Assembly (NCBI GenBank): GCA_910589395.1
Contig: CAJUTL010000053.1
Coordinates: 1 to 13,581, forward strand
Direction: 5' to 3'
Length of the DNA stretch: 13,581 bases
From: an uncultured Oscillospiraceae bacterium
GTDB lineage: Bacteria; Bacillota_A; Clostridia; Oscillospirales; Acutalibacteraceae
Position numbers and translations under genes: made by a program. This document shows positions 1 through 5,952 of the stretch, piece by piece (the first letter of the stretch is position 1; every line of letters begins with the position of its first letter). The notes under the pieces were generated by a model. The model was not told where the DNA came from and made no database searches. It saw only the letters and a program-made list of their open reading frames with translations.

Positions 1-321
1 TCCACCACGCTGGGAAGGGTGGGCCTGGAGCAAAGCGTGTTCCAGGGCCTGATGAAAAACAACGGCTTTTCCATGGAAAACGCCCTGGCCCGCCCCTCGG
101 CACAGCAGGCTTACAATATTCTAAAGGCCGAAGGCTTCAGCCCGGAAACTTCGCGGTATCTGCTGGAAAGTAACGGGTATTCCCTGAAGGGAATTTCCGA
201 AAAGGCCAGATACTCCCTGGAACTTGAGCCCGGGCCAAATGGAAATCTTCTCGAGAATGGCTGGGAGGAGACTTTCCACCTTCCGGATTTGCTTGACGAT
301 GGTGGGGAGGACTTGCTGCAA
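1..321 (+). repeat. Shared toxin module, copy 1
   Basis: This stretch aligns without gaps to 2159-2479; I count about 22 mismatches, so roughly 93% identity. Homology stops at the GAC TTG CTG CAA A boundary, after which the two genes encode unrelated C-terminal domains. It is GC-rich and continues upstream of the window. It probably serves both as the constant part of the toxin and as the recombination arm for exchanging toxin tips (inference). Confidence 0.9.
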
Positions 322-1041
322 AGTCAAGGGTTTGATATTCCGAAAATAGAAAACGAGAAATTTGATTTATGGGATCAAGCTGCAAATGGAATAGGAGAGG
401 AATTTGACGCGCCTTTTGACACTATGAGTTCTGTGGCAAAGGATTTCTATGCGAAAGCCTCTTCACAAGAAGTAAGTATTACAAAAGCTCTGCAAGATGT
501 AGCAAAATTCTCCGGTGGAGAACTATCAGGACTCGAATATAGAATTAAAACACCTGAATCATTTGCGAGAAAAGTCAACAGTGAGGCTTACGAATACACA
601 ATGCTGCACCCGGACGTTGGGTACGAAGAGGCATACCAATATGCGACTTCTAGAATGTATGACACGGTAAGATATACAATGTTAGCGGAACCTGATAACT
701 TTACTGATGTTTACTACCAAACCATTTACAATCTTGAGCAGTCAGGCTATACTGTTAGCAGAGTAAAGAATAGCCTCTCAAATGTTTACTCTTCGTATCG
801 TGGGGTAAATACCGTAATAACAACGCCGGATGGTTTTCATTTTGAGTTGCAGTTCCATACTCCGGAGAGTTTAGAAGTAAAGAATAAAACTCATGTTCTT
901 TACGAAGAGTTAAGGAAGGTCGGTACAAGCGAAACGAGAAAAGCTGAGCTTAAACGTCAAATGCAAGCTCTCACTCAATGTTTAGAAACGCCGAAAGGTG
1001 TGGACAAAATTTTACCGTTTGATACTTTGAAAGGCAGGTGA
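1..1041 (+). CDS. Polymorphic toxin, 3' part, with C-terminal RelA/SpoT-type pyrophosphokinase domain
   Basis: The frame is open from base 1, so the gene starts upstream of the window; the GTG at 19 is internal. Bases 1-321 encode a module shared with the second cassette (2159-2479), including EGFSPET and LLESNGY motifs. DNA then becomes AT-rich and encodes a different domain. RIKTPES (541-561), the Asp of YDTVRY (661-663), KNSL...YRGVN (Tyr at 796) and FELQFHTPES (Glu at 844-846) align in order with the (p)ppGpp synthetase pattern: RIKSPES, the catalytic Asp, the GYRSLH-type loop Tyr, and the catalytic Glu of EIQIRT. Such domains transfer pyrophosphate from ATP to nucleotides or, in toxSAS toxins, to tRNA ends. 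A toxin role is inferred from the swapped C-terminus and the HD-hydrolase two genes downstream. The delivery domain is not visible. Confidence 0.85.
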   Translation, partial: STTLGRVGLEQSVFQGLMKNNGFSMENALARPSAQQAYNILKAEGFSPETSRYLLESNGYSLKGISEKARYSLELEPGPNGNLLENGWEETFHLPDLLDDGGEDLLQSQGFDIPKIENEKFDLWDQAANGIGEEFDAPFDTMSSVAKDFYAKASSQEVSITKALQDVAKFSGGELSGLEYRIKTPESFARKVNSEAYEYTMLHPDVGYEEAYQYATSRMYDTVRYTMLAEPDNFTDVYYQTIYNLEQSGYTVSRVKNSLSNVYSSYRGVNTVITTPDGFHFELQFHTPESLEVKNKTHVLYEELRKVGTSETRKAELKRQMQALTQCLETPKGVDKILPFDTLKGR

Positions 1042-1047
1042 TTACTA

Positions 1048-1296
1048 GTGAAATATTTCGCAATACTTTATCCCGGAGAAACGCTGGAGGAATGCTGGCG
1101 TGTATGTCGCGAATGTGAAACAGGCTTTGAAAAATACAATTTTTTGACAGGCGTTTGGGAATATAATGTAGAATTGTTTCAAATCTACACAGGAGATATC
1201 GAGGTAGAAGAAATCACGGAGGCGCAGTTACATGAAATTATTGCTCGAATCCAAAGAGGTCTGGAAAGCGCATCAGCTGGCAGCCGCCGCCCATAA
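1048..1296 (+). CDS. Hypothetical 82-aa protein, possible accessory or immunity gene
   Basis: The gene begins with GTG six bases after an AGGTGAT ribosome site that overlaps the toxin stop codon, so it is probably co-translated with the toxin. The product has no signal peptide or membrane segment. It has a Cys-containing N-terminal part (ECWRVCRECETGFEKYN), a GVWEYNVELFQIYTGDI core and a helical tail. The last 65 bases overlap the start of the HD-hydrolase gene in another frame, and its last 20 or so residues (after EIIARIQ) look like read-through into that gene. I do not recognise the family. Its position makes it an immunity or accessory candidate. Coding status is likely; function is unknown. 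Confidence 0.6.
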   Translation: MKYFAILYPGETLEECWRVCRECETGFEKYNFLTGVWEYNVELFQIYTGDIEVEEITEAQLHEIIARIQRGLESASAGSRRP

Positions 1297-1705
1297 GGGG
1301 CAGACAGACAAAGGCGGTTCCCCTTATATCAACCACCCTGTTGCGGTGGCGGAAGCGCTGGAAACGGAGGAAGAACAGGTTGTCGCGCTGCTTCACGATG
1401 TGGTGGAGGACACGCTGATCACTCTGGAAGAGCTTCTGAAGCAGGGCTTTTCCCAGCGTGTGGTTCAGGCGGTGGACTGCCTTACTCACAGAGAAGGAGA
1501 GCCAAGGGAAGCATATCTTGCACGGATCAAAAGTGATTCCCTTGCCACAGCGGTAAAGCTTTCCGACCTACGCCACAATTCTGATTTAGGGAGAATTCCC
1601 ATTCCTACAGAGAAGGATTTTGCCAGAGTCGAAAAGTACAAACGGGAAATGGAGTACTTAAAAAATCCGTGTAGCTGTATTCCCGGAAATGGGTTTACAA
1701 AATAA
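1232..1705 (+). CDS. Small HD-domain alarmone hydrolase (MESH1/SpoT-HD-like), putative immunity protein
   Basis: This 157-aa single-domain protein has the order of metal ligands seen in SpoT/MESH1 hydrolase domains: H21 in AHKGQTDKGG, H35 in PYINHP, the HD pair H55-D56 in LLHDVVEDT with E59/D60, and D112/N116 in KLSDLRHN. These enzymes use Mn2+ to remove the 3' pyrophosphate from (p)ppGpp-like nucleotides. Its length fits a small alarmone hydrolase without a synthetase domain. The ATG follows GGAGG (1218-1222) by nine bases. It lies directly behind a toxin with an alarmone-synthetase fold and just before the cassette terminator, so the simplest role is enzymatic neutralisation of that toxin, as HD antitoxins do for some toxSAS toxins. 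The family call is firm; the immunity role is inferred. Confidence 0.88.
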   Translation: MKLLLESKEVWKAHQLAAAAHKGQTDKGGSPYINHPVAVAEALETEEEQVVALLHDVVEDTLITLEELLKQGFSQRVVQAVDCLTHREGEPREAYLARIKSDSLATAVKLSDLRHNSDLGRIPIPTEKDFARVEKYKREMEYLKNPCSCIPGNGFTK

Positions 1706-1715
1706 TATTACGGAA

Positions 1716-1755
1716 GCCAGCAGTATACCAGAAATGGTGTGCTGCTGGCTTTTTT
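1716..1755 (+). terminator. Rho-independent terminator of the RelA-toxin cassette
   Basis: A 15-bp stem (GCCAGCAGTATACCA paired with TGGTGTGCTGCTGGC, two G-T wobbles) is closed by a GAAA tetraloop and followed by six T. It starts 11 bases after the hydrolase stop codon. A homologous hairpin at 3584-3623 ends the next cassette, and the 14 bases TTTTTTGTTATCTG after the stem are identical at both sites. Confidence 0.93.
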
Positions 1756-1801
1756 GTTATCTGGGGAAAATGCGGATACCCAGCGGCAGGGGAAAGAAGG
1801 C

Positions 1802-2920
1802 ATGGCCTGGGGAATATTGCTGGAAAAATTATCCCAGCTGTCAAGAACGGCGCAAAACGGCGGCTTTTCTTGGCAGCAGGGAGGCGCTTCCCCGAATCTA
1901 TCGAATCCCGCCCTGCCCGGCGGGCTCTCAGTAGAGGAGGCCTATACTGCCTTACAGTCCGCAGGTTTAAGTCCGCAAATGATTCAGGAGGTGCTGGAAA
2001 GCAATGGATATTTCGCGGAAAACCTGCTGGAGTCTCCCCCGGCGGCGGGAACCGGCGCCGGCCTGAGCTCGCAAGTGTTTTCAGGCTTACCGGGAAACAG
2101 CGGGTATCTCCCCGAAAACCTGTTGGAGCTTCCGGGAGCCTCCGCTTACGAGCCTCTTTCCACCACGCTGGGAAGGGTGGGCCTGGAGCAAAGCGTGTTC
2201 CAGGGCCTGATGAGAAACAACGGCTTTTCCATGGAAAACGCTCTGGCTCGCCCCTCGGCACAGCAGGCCTACCATATTCTGAAGACCGAAGGCTTCAGCC
2301 CGGAAACTTCGCAGTATCTGCTGGAAAGTAACGGGTATTCCCTGAAGGGGATTTCCGAAAAGACCGGATACACGCCAGAGCTTGACTCCGGGCCAAATGG
2401 AAATCTTCTCGAGAATGGCTGGGAGGAGACTTTCCAACTTCCGGATTTGCTTGACGATGGTGAGGAGGATTTACTGCAAAAAGACGAGTCCTCTTCAGGA
2501 GAAATGCTTGAGTTGCCAAAAACCGAGGAGGAATTCAGCAATAACGGAAAAGAGGTTGAAAAATATACTGGATATCATTATAATGAAAATGGTACCATAG
2601 TAGTCACAGACGATTGAAAGCCTTTGGGAAAGATGACCACTCCTTCACGGTATAAGCCCTATGCTGTTTTGGAAACTCAAACAAACTTTAGAAACGGCAC
2701 TTTCCAGATAGATCGTACAATTTATGATGGAGAGGGGAAATTTGATACTCAGATACATCCTGGGCCTCATAATCGTTTTGATCAGCATCAGTTTGGAAAA
2801 AACGGAGAGCATGCACATACCTTTTCCTGGAATTCTAAAGGCGAAATAGAGTCCCGGATGATAAGAGAACTTACAGATCAAGAACGTATTGAGCACGCGG
2901 ATCTATTAGGAGGGAGATAA
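1802..2920 (+). pseudogene. Second modular toxin gene, interrupted by in-frame TGA
   Basis: The ATG at 1802 follows AGGGG (1788-1792) by nine bases. No promoter is evident after the upstream terminator, as is usual for orphan toxin cassettes. Residues 43-70 and 152-179 are two copies of one motif (AY..L...G.SP.....LESNGY). A second alternating motif (VF.GL..N.G...EN.L..P) occurs at about 91-111 and 132-151. Residues 120-226 match the first toxin, after which the protein diverges. A TGA at 2615-2617 interrupts the frame after NGTIVVTDD; the same frame continues from 2618 for 100 residues (KPLGKMTTPSRYK, IHPGPHNRFDQHQF, GEHAHTFSW). This His-rich tip looks like a polymorphic-toxin nuclease-type C-terminus, possibly Ntox24-like (weak recollection). 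No good restart site precedes the 3' part, so I read this as a nonsense-inactivated toxin, although restart at ATG 2633 is possible. Confidence 0.75.
2159..2479 (+). repeat. Shared toxin module, copy 2
   Basis: This is the second copy of the 1-321 module, gap-free and about 93% identical by hand count, with many mismatches at third codon positions. Upstream, 2061-2167 is also repeated in the truncated copy at 3664-3770. Confidence 0.9.
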
Positions 2921-2923
2921 AAT

Positions 2924-3313
2924 ATGGAGAAACGTCAAATAGAACTCTTTTTAATGATAAACGAACCGGCCTTTACGATAGGAGATATTCAATACTCTGT
3001 TTGTTGTCCTGAGGACCAGTTGTTTTGTACCTGGGATTCCGAAGAGAATACCTTTGACTTTTCAAGTCTCGATGATTTGCTGGACCACTGGATCGTGGAT
3101 GGAAAGCCCTTCCGGGAAGTGATTGATAGTGTTATGGCAAATAAATTTGATGTGGTGCGGCTGAGAGACGGACGGATCGGGAAGATATCGGACGTATTAA
3201 ACGAAGAAACCTTCATTCTTGATGTTGTAGATGAAACAGGCCGTACACTGGAGAGGCCCACTGTGCTTTTTTCCGATATCGAAAAAGTCTTGTATTCTAA
3301 TGTGAGGTACTGA
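2924..3313 (+). CDS. Putative immunity protein for the second toxin cassette
   Basis: This is a 129-aa cytosolic protein with no signal peptide. AGGAGGG (2908-2914) lies nine bases upstream of ATG, and the gene starts three bases after the toxin stop codon, as expected for a toxin-immunity pair. The first 70 residues are acidic and aromatic (CTWDSE, TFDFSSLDDLLDHWIVDG). Residues 75-110 (DVVRLRDGRIGKISDVL followed by beta-rich sequence) resemble a small SH3-like barrel of the type seen in some immunity proteins. I do not recognise a named family. Its frame is intact although the partner toxin is broken, consistent with an orphan immunity gene kept for protection (inference). Confidence 0.75.
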   Translation: MEKRQIELFLMINEPAFTIGDIQYSVCCPEDQLFCTWDSEENTFDFSSLDDLLDHWIVDGKPFREVIDSVMANKFDVVRLRDGRIGKISDVLNEETFILDVVDETGRTLERPTVLFSDIEKVLYSNVRY

Positions 3314-3345
3314 TTACTGCTTTTTCTAAGGAAAGGAGGAAAAGG

Positions 3346-3525
3346 ATGAACAAATATTTTCATGAAGACATGACGGTAAACGAAGCACGAACTCTTCTTT
3401 ATACCCTGGCAGATCAAAAAACGAAGGAAGAGATGGAGGAGATTTGGGAAGAGTATTCGAAAGTCATTGATATTATTTTGGATAGGAGTCATAAGGAAAA
3501 CAAAGGTTGGTTTGCTGAAGATTAA
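3346..3525 (+). CDS. Small 59-aa hypothetical protein of the toxin cassette
   Basis: This short gene begins MNKYFHEDMTVNEARTLLYT and ends ENKGWFAED. It has a near-perfect ribosome site, AAAGGAGG (3332-3339), six bases before the ATG. The protein is highly charged and predicted helical (KTKEEMEEIWEEY), with no membrane segment. It lies 32 bases after the immunity candidate and before the cassette terminator, so it is probably the last gene of the same transcript. The family is not recognised; it may be an accessory or a second immunity protein. The strong ribosome site is the main argument that it is real. Confidence 0.7.
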   Translation: MNKYFHEDMTVNEARTLLYTLADQKTKEEMEEIWEEYSKVIDIILDRSHKENKGWFAED

Positions 3526-3583
3526 AGCTGTGGTTTTGTCCCCTGCTGAAAAATTTCGAAGCCAAATATAATTTCTTTTACAA

Positions 3584-3623
3584 GCCAGAAGTATACCCGA
3601 AAGGGCGTACTTCTGGCTTTTTT
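3584..3623 (+). terminator. Rho-independent terminator of the second toxin cassette
   Basis: GCCAGAAGTA (3584-3593) pairs perfectly with TACTTCTGGC (3608-3617). The stem continues through an inner CCC/GGG to a GAAA loop and is followed by six T. Compared with the hairpin at 1716-1755, two base pairs changed on both arms (C-G to A-T, A-T to C-G), so the structure has been preserved. Confidence 0.93.
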
Positions 3624-3663
3624 GTTATCTGAAGAAAGATAAGAGCAGTGCTGGCAGTTGCCA

Positions 3664-3770
3664 GTCTGAGCTCGCACGTGTTTTCAGACTTACCGGGAAA
3701 CAGCGGGTATTTCCCCGAAAACCTGTTGGAGCTTCCGGGAGTTTCCGCTTACGAGCCTCTTTCCGCCACG
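3664..3770 (+). pseudogene. Truncated third copy of the toxin repeat module
   Basis: This stretch aligns gap-free with 2061-2167 of the second toxin and still encodes the same residues in frame (LPGNSGY, ENLLELPG, SAYEPLS). It lacks the start of the module, and its 5' flank (3632-3663) does not match the corresponding part of cassette 2. Homology ends at 3770, right at the stop codon of the minus-strand URO-D-like gene (3771-3773). It is a remnant of a further cassette whose toxin tip and immunity gene have been deleted, or the scar where the array inserted. Confidence 0.85.
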
Positions 3771-4817
3771 TTACCCCCTGTCCCTGGAATGGGTCAGAAT
3801 GATTTTTTGCAGTTCTTTTGCTTCCTCCATGGTGCTGACGCCGGTGACCATTTGCAGGCCCCGGCTGCTCAGGTTGTCCAGCAGCTTTTCCACTTCCTTC
3901 GCCTGGGGGAACAGCACCAGGTTTTTCCCGGCCTTCTGGATCTTTTGCAGCTGGGGGATAAATTCGGAGGTCGGGGGCTGGCCCACAACGGGGGTCCACT
4001 GAATGGCCCGAAGCTTTTTCAGGGAAAGCAGAGAATCCAGATGGCGGATCTGCTCCCGCCCATCAAAATGATAGACCGGGTAATCCAGAAATTCGGTAAG
4101 CTCCTGAAGCTCCGGCATGATGAAGCGGTTGAACATCTCGTTTGAGATCATCACGCTCAGGTCGCACTGCATCTGGGCGCACCGGCTGGGGGCCCACAGG
4201 TGCATCCAGGAAAGAATGGAGCCCTCGTTATTTTCATAGGTCAGGGAGAAAAGCTCCTCCTGGGTCTCCTTGTAAATGGGCATCAGCTTTTGAATTCCCC
4301 GGGAAATAAATTCCGGGTCGGTGACCATATCCATCAGCAGATTATCACTGCCCCGCAGGGCCGCCAGAGCATCGGCGATGCCGCAGTTATCGGTCACGGA
4401 AACGGCATAGTCCCCATGAGATTTTTCCAGAAGCCTTGTAATGGCGTCTTTCTGCCGCCGAAAGGCTTCCGGGCGGCAAAAGCTGACGCGCTCCGCGTCC
4501 GGCTCGTCCAGGCAGGGCTCAAACCAGGTGGTGCGCGGTGCGTAGACCGGCTCGCTTCCGGCGTACTCCGCAACGCCGGAGGTGCCGAAATAGGGAAACA
4601 GGCAGGGAATGGCCTCCCACAGGTATTCCTGGCCCTGAAAGCGGCGGCGGTGCATGGCGTCGTCCTGCTCTGTGTCAAAATAAAAATGTACCTCTCCAAA
4701 GTCGGTATAGCCCGGCTTTGGCACAATGATGCCCGCACAGCAGCGCTCCATGGGCTCCCGCTGCCAATAGGCGGCCATTCGGGTTTTGATCTCGTTCCAG
4801 TGGTCTGTGTACAGCAT
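3771..4817 (-). CDS. Uroporphyrinogen decarboxylase (URO-D)/methyltransferase-family protein
   Basis: This 348-aa protein has the layout of COG0407-type URO-D-like proteins, TIM-barrel enzymes that include corrinoid or thiol methyltransferases. Visible family-like segments are QCDLSVMIS (217-225), YHFDGREQIRHLD (249-261) and IQWTPVVGQP (272-281). It lacks a signal peptide and is cytosolic. The start is supported by GGGAGGA eight to nine bases upstream (complement of 4825-4831). It is divergent from an AraC-type regulator, which suggests regulation by that protein in response to a small molecule, perhaps a sugar or methylated compound (inference). The stop codon abuts a truncated toxin-module copy, so the native C-terminus may have been altered. 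The exact substrate cannot be inferred; true UroD activity is unlikely given the divergent sequence. Confidence 0.78.
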   Translation of the reverse strand: MLYTDHWNEIKTRMAAYWQREPMERCCAGIIVPKPGYTDFGEVHFYFDTEQDDAMHRRRFQGQEYLWEAIPCLFPYFGTSGVAEYAGSEPVYAPRTTWFEPCLDEPDAERVSFCRPEAFRRQKDAITRLLEKSHGDYAVSVTDNCGIADALAALRGSDNLLMDMVTDPEFISRGIQKLMPIYKETQEELFSLTYENNEGSILSWMHLWAPSRCAQMQCDLSVMISNEMFNRFIMPELQELTEFLDYPVYHFDGREQIRHLDSLLSLKKLRAIQWTPVVGQPPTSEFIPQLQKIQKAGKNLVLFPQAKEVEKLLDNLSSRGLQMVTGVSTMEEAKELQKIILTHSRDRG

Positions 4818-4858
4818 GGTTAAGTCCTCCCATCGATCAAAATTTTAGTGAAAAAGAA

Positions 4859-4887
4859 TTGACTTTTTTTCAGCTTGCGGCTATTCT
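4859..4887 (+). promoter_or_regulatory. Sigma-A-type promoter for the AraC-type regulator
   Basis: TTGACT (4859-4864) is separated by 17 bases from TATTCT (4882-4887). It lies in the divergent intergenic region about 65 bases upstream of the ATG at 4952. No equally good promoter is evident for the URO-D-like gene on the other strand; TAAAAT (complement of 4842-4847) is a weak -10 candidate. Confidence 0.65.
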
Positions 4888-4951
4888 TTTTAGAAAAGGC
4901 GGTTCCCCTTTGGGGAGAAAAGGCTTCCGGATAAGAGAGAAAGGAAGCGGC

Positions 4952-5845
4952 ATGAAATACATTACGGAAGCGCTGGAGATCCAGGAGGATTTTCCACTTG
5001 TTGTTTCGATCGGCAGCGGGTTTTCCCGGGAAGAAGAGCAAAGCGGCAGGGCGGTCATGCACAACCATCACAGCCTGGAGATCAATTACTGTCTGGAGGG
5101 AGAAGGCCGCTATCTCATTGGGGACGATCAATATCCCATTTTTCCGGGAGATGTTTTTATCATCAACAACCTGGAATATCACCGGGCGGTAAACGAGGAC
5201 GGCAGGCTGAAGCTGCTGGTGATCGTGTTCGACGCGGATCTGGTGCTTTTAAACAGCGAGGATTACAGCTATATCAGGGCCTTCTATGAGTGGAAGCCCG
5301 GGTTTCGCCATCGGCTTTCCGGGAAAAGCCTTGTGACGGAAGAGATCAAAGCTCTGCTGGAAGAGATGCGCCGGGAGTGGGTGGGGCAGGCTGTGGGCTA
5401 TCGCATGGTGCTGAAATCTGATCTTATGAAGCTTTTGGCCCTGGTGTACCGGCGCTTTGCGCAAACGGAGGGCTATGGGGAGCAGATTTTGCTTTTCTAG
5501 ACGGGCAGAACCCGTCTGGCCCCGGCGCTGAGCCTGATGGAAGCACGTTTTCAGGAGGAACTTACCCTTGCCGAGCTGGCAGCTTCGGTGCACATGAACC
5601 CCAATTATTTTTCCGGTCTGTTTTCCTCCCTGATGGGCTGCACGGCGTCGGAATATCTGATCCGGCGCAGGCTGAAGCACGCGGCCATGCTGCTGGTGAC
5701 CACCGCCCAGAGCATTCTTTCGGTGGCACTGGAATCCGGCTTTCACAATGTGCCGTATTTTAACCGCACCTTTCGCAGGCATTTCGGCATTCCGCCAGGC
5801 GAATACAGGAGAAACGGCGCCACGATGAAGCAAAGCGATTTTTGA
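4952..5845 (+). pseudogene. AraC-family transcriptional regulator, interrupted by in-frame TAG
   Basis: The ATG at 4952 follows AAGGA (4941-4945) by six bases. The first 182 residues form a cupin sensor domain (HNHHSLEINYCLEGEG, then FPGDVFIINNLEYH). A TAG at 5498-5500 interrupts the frame. The same frame then continues (TGRTRLAPALSLMEARFQEE) into a complete AraC double helix-turn-helix domain: LTLAELAASVHMNPNYFS, then ALESGFHNVPYFNRTFRRH, then FGIPPGEYR. The total of 297 codons is normal for the family, so only one base appears changed (for example CAG to TAG). A separate DNA-binding fragment could start at ATG 5537 but lacks an obvious ribosome site. It is presumably the regulator of the divergent URO-D-like gene, now probably inactive. 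A sequencing error cannot be excluded. Confidence 0.85.
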
Positions 5846-5873
5846 AGGGAACCCTTTCTGGCTGTAGTATAAC

Positions 5874-5904
5874 AAAGCAGGGGAAGCTTTTCTTCCCCTG
5901 CTTT
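5874..5904. terminator. Bidirectional terminator between convergent genes
   Basis: AAAGCAGGGGAAG (5874-5886) and CTTCCCCTGCTTT (5892-5904) form a perfect 13-bp stem with a five-base loop. The flanks allow termination of both the araC-like gene (+) and the MBL hydrolase gene (-). Confidence 0.88.
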
Positions 5905-5952
5905 CCTTTGTTCTTGCACTATTTTCAGAAAATGGACTTCGGAAAAAAGGAT

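Noticed and set aside
1739..1801. GTG at 1739 as start of the second toxin
   Set aside because: It lies inside the terminator hairpin with no ribosome site; ATG 1802 has AGGGG at a good distance.
2615..2617. TGA read as Trp or selenocysteine
   Set aside because: TGA is used as a normal stop (for example at 1039-1041 and for sbcC), Trp is TGG elsewhere, and no SECIS-like hairpin is evident.
3648..4145. 165-aa frame running from the module remnant into the URO-D-like gene
   Set aside because: Only the first 40 or so residues are toxin module; the rest is antisense of a real gene.
5498..5500. TAG as pyrrolysine, suggested by the adjacent methyltransferase-like gene
   Set aside because: The stop is in the regulator, not in a methyltransferase active site, and no pyl genes are visible.
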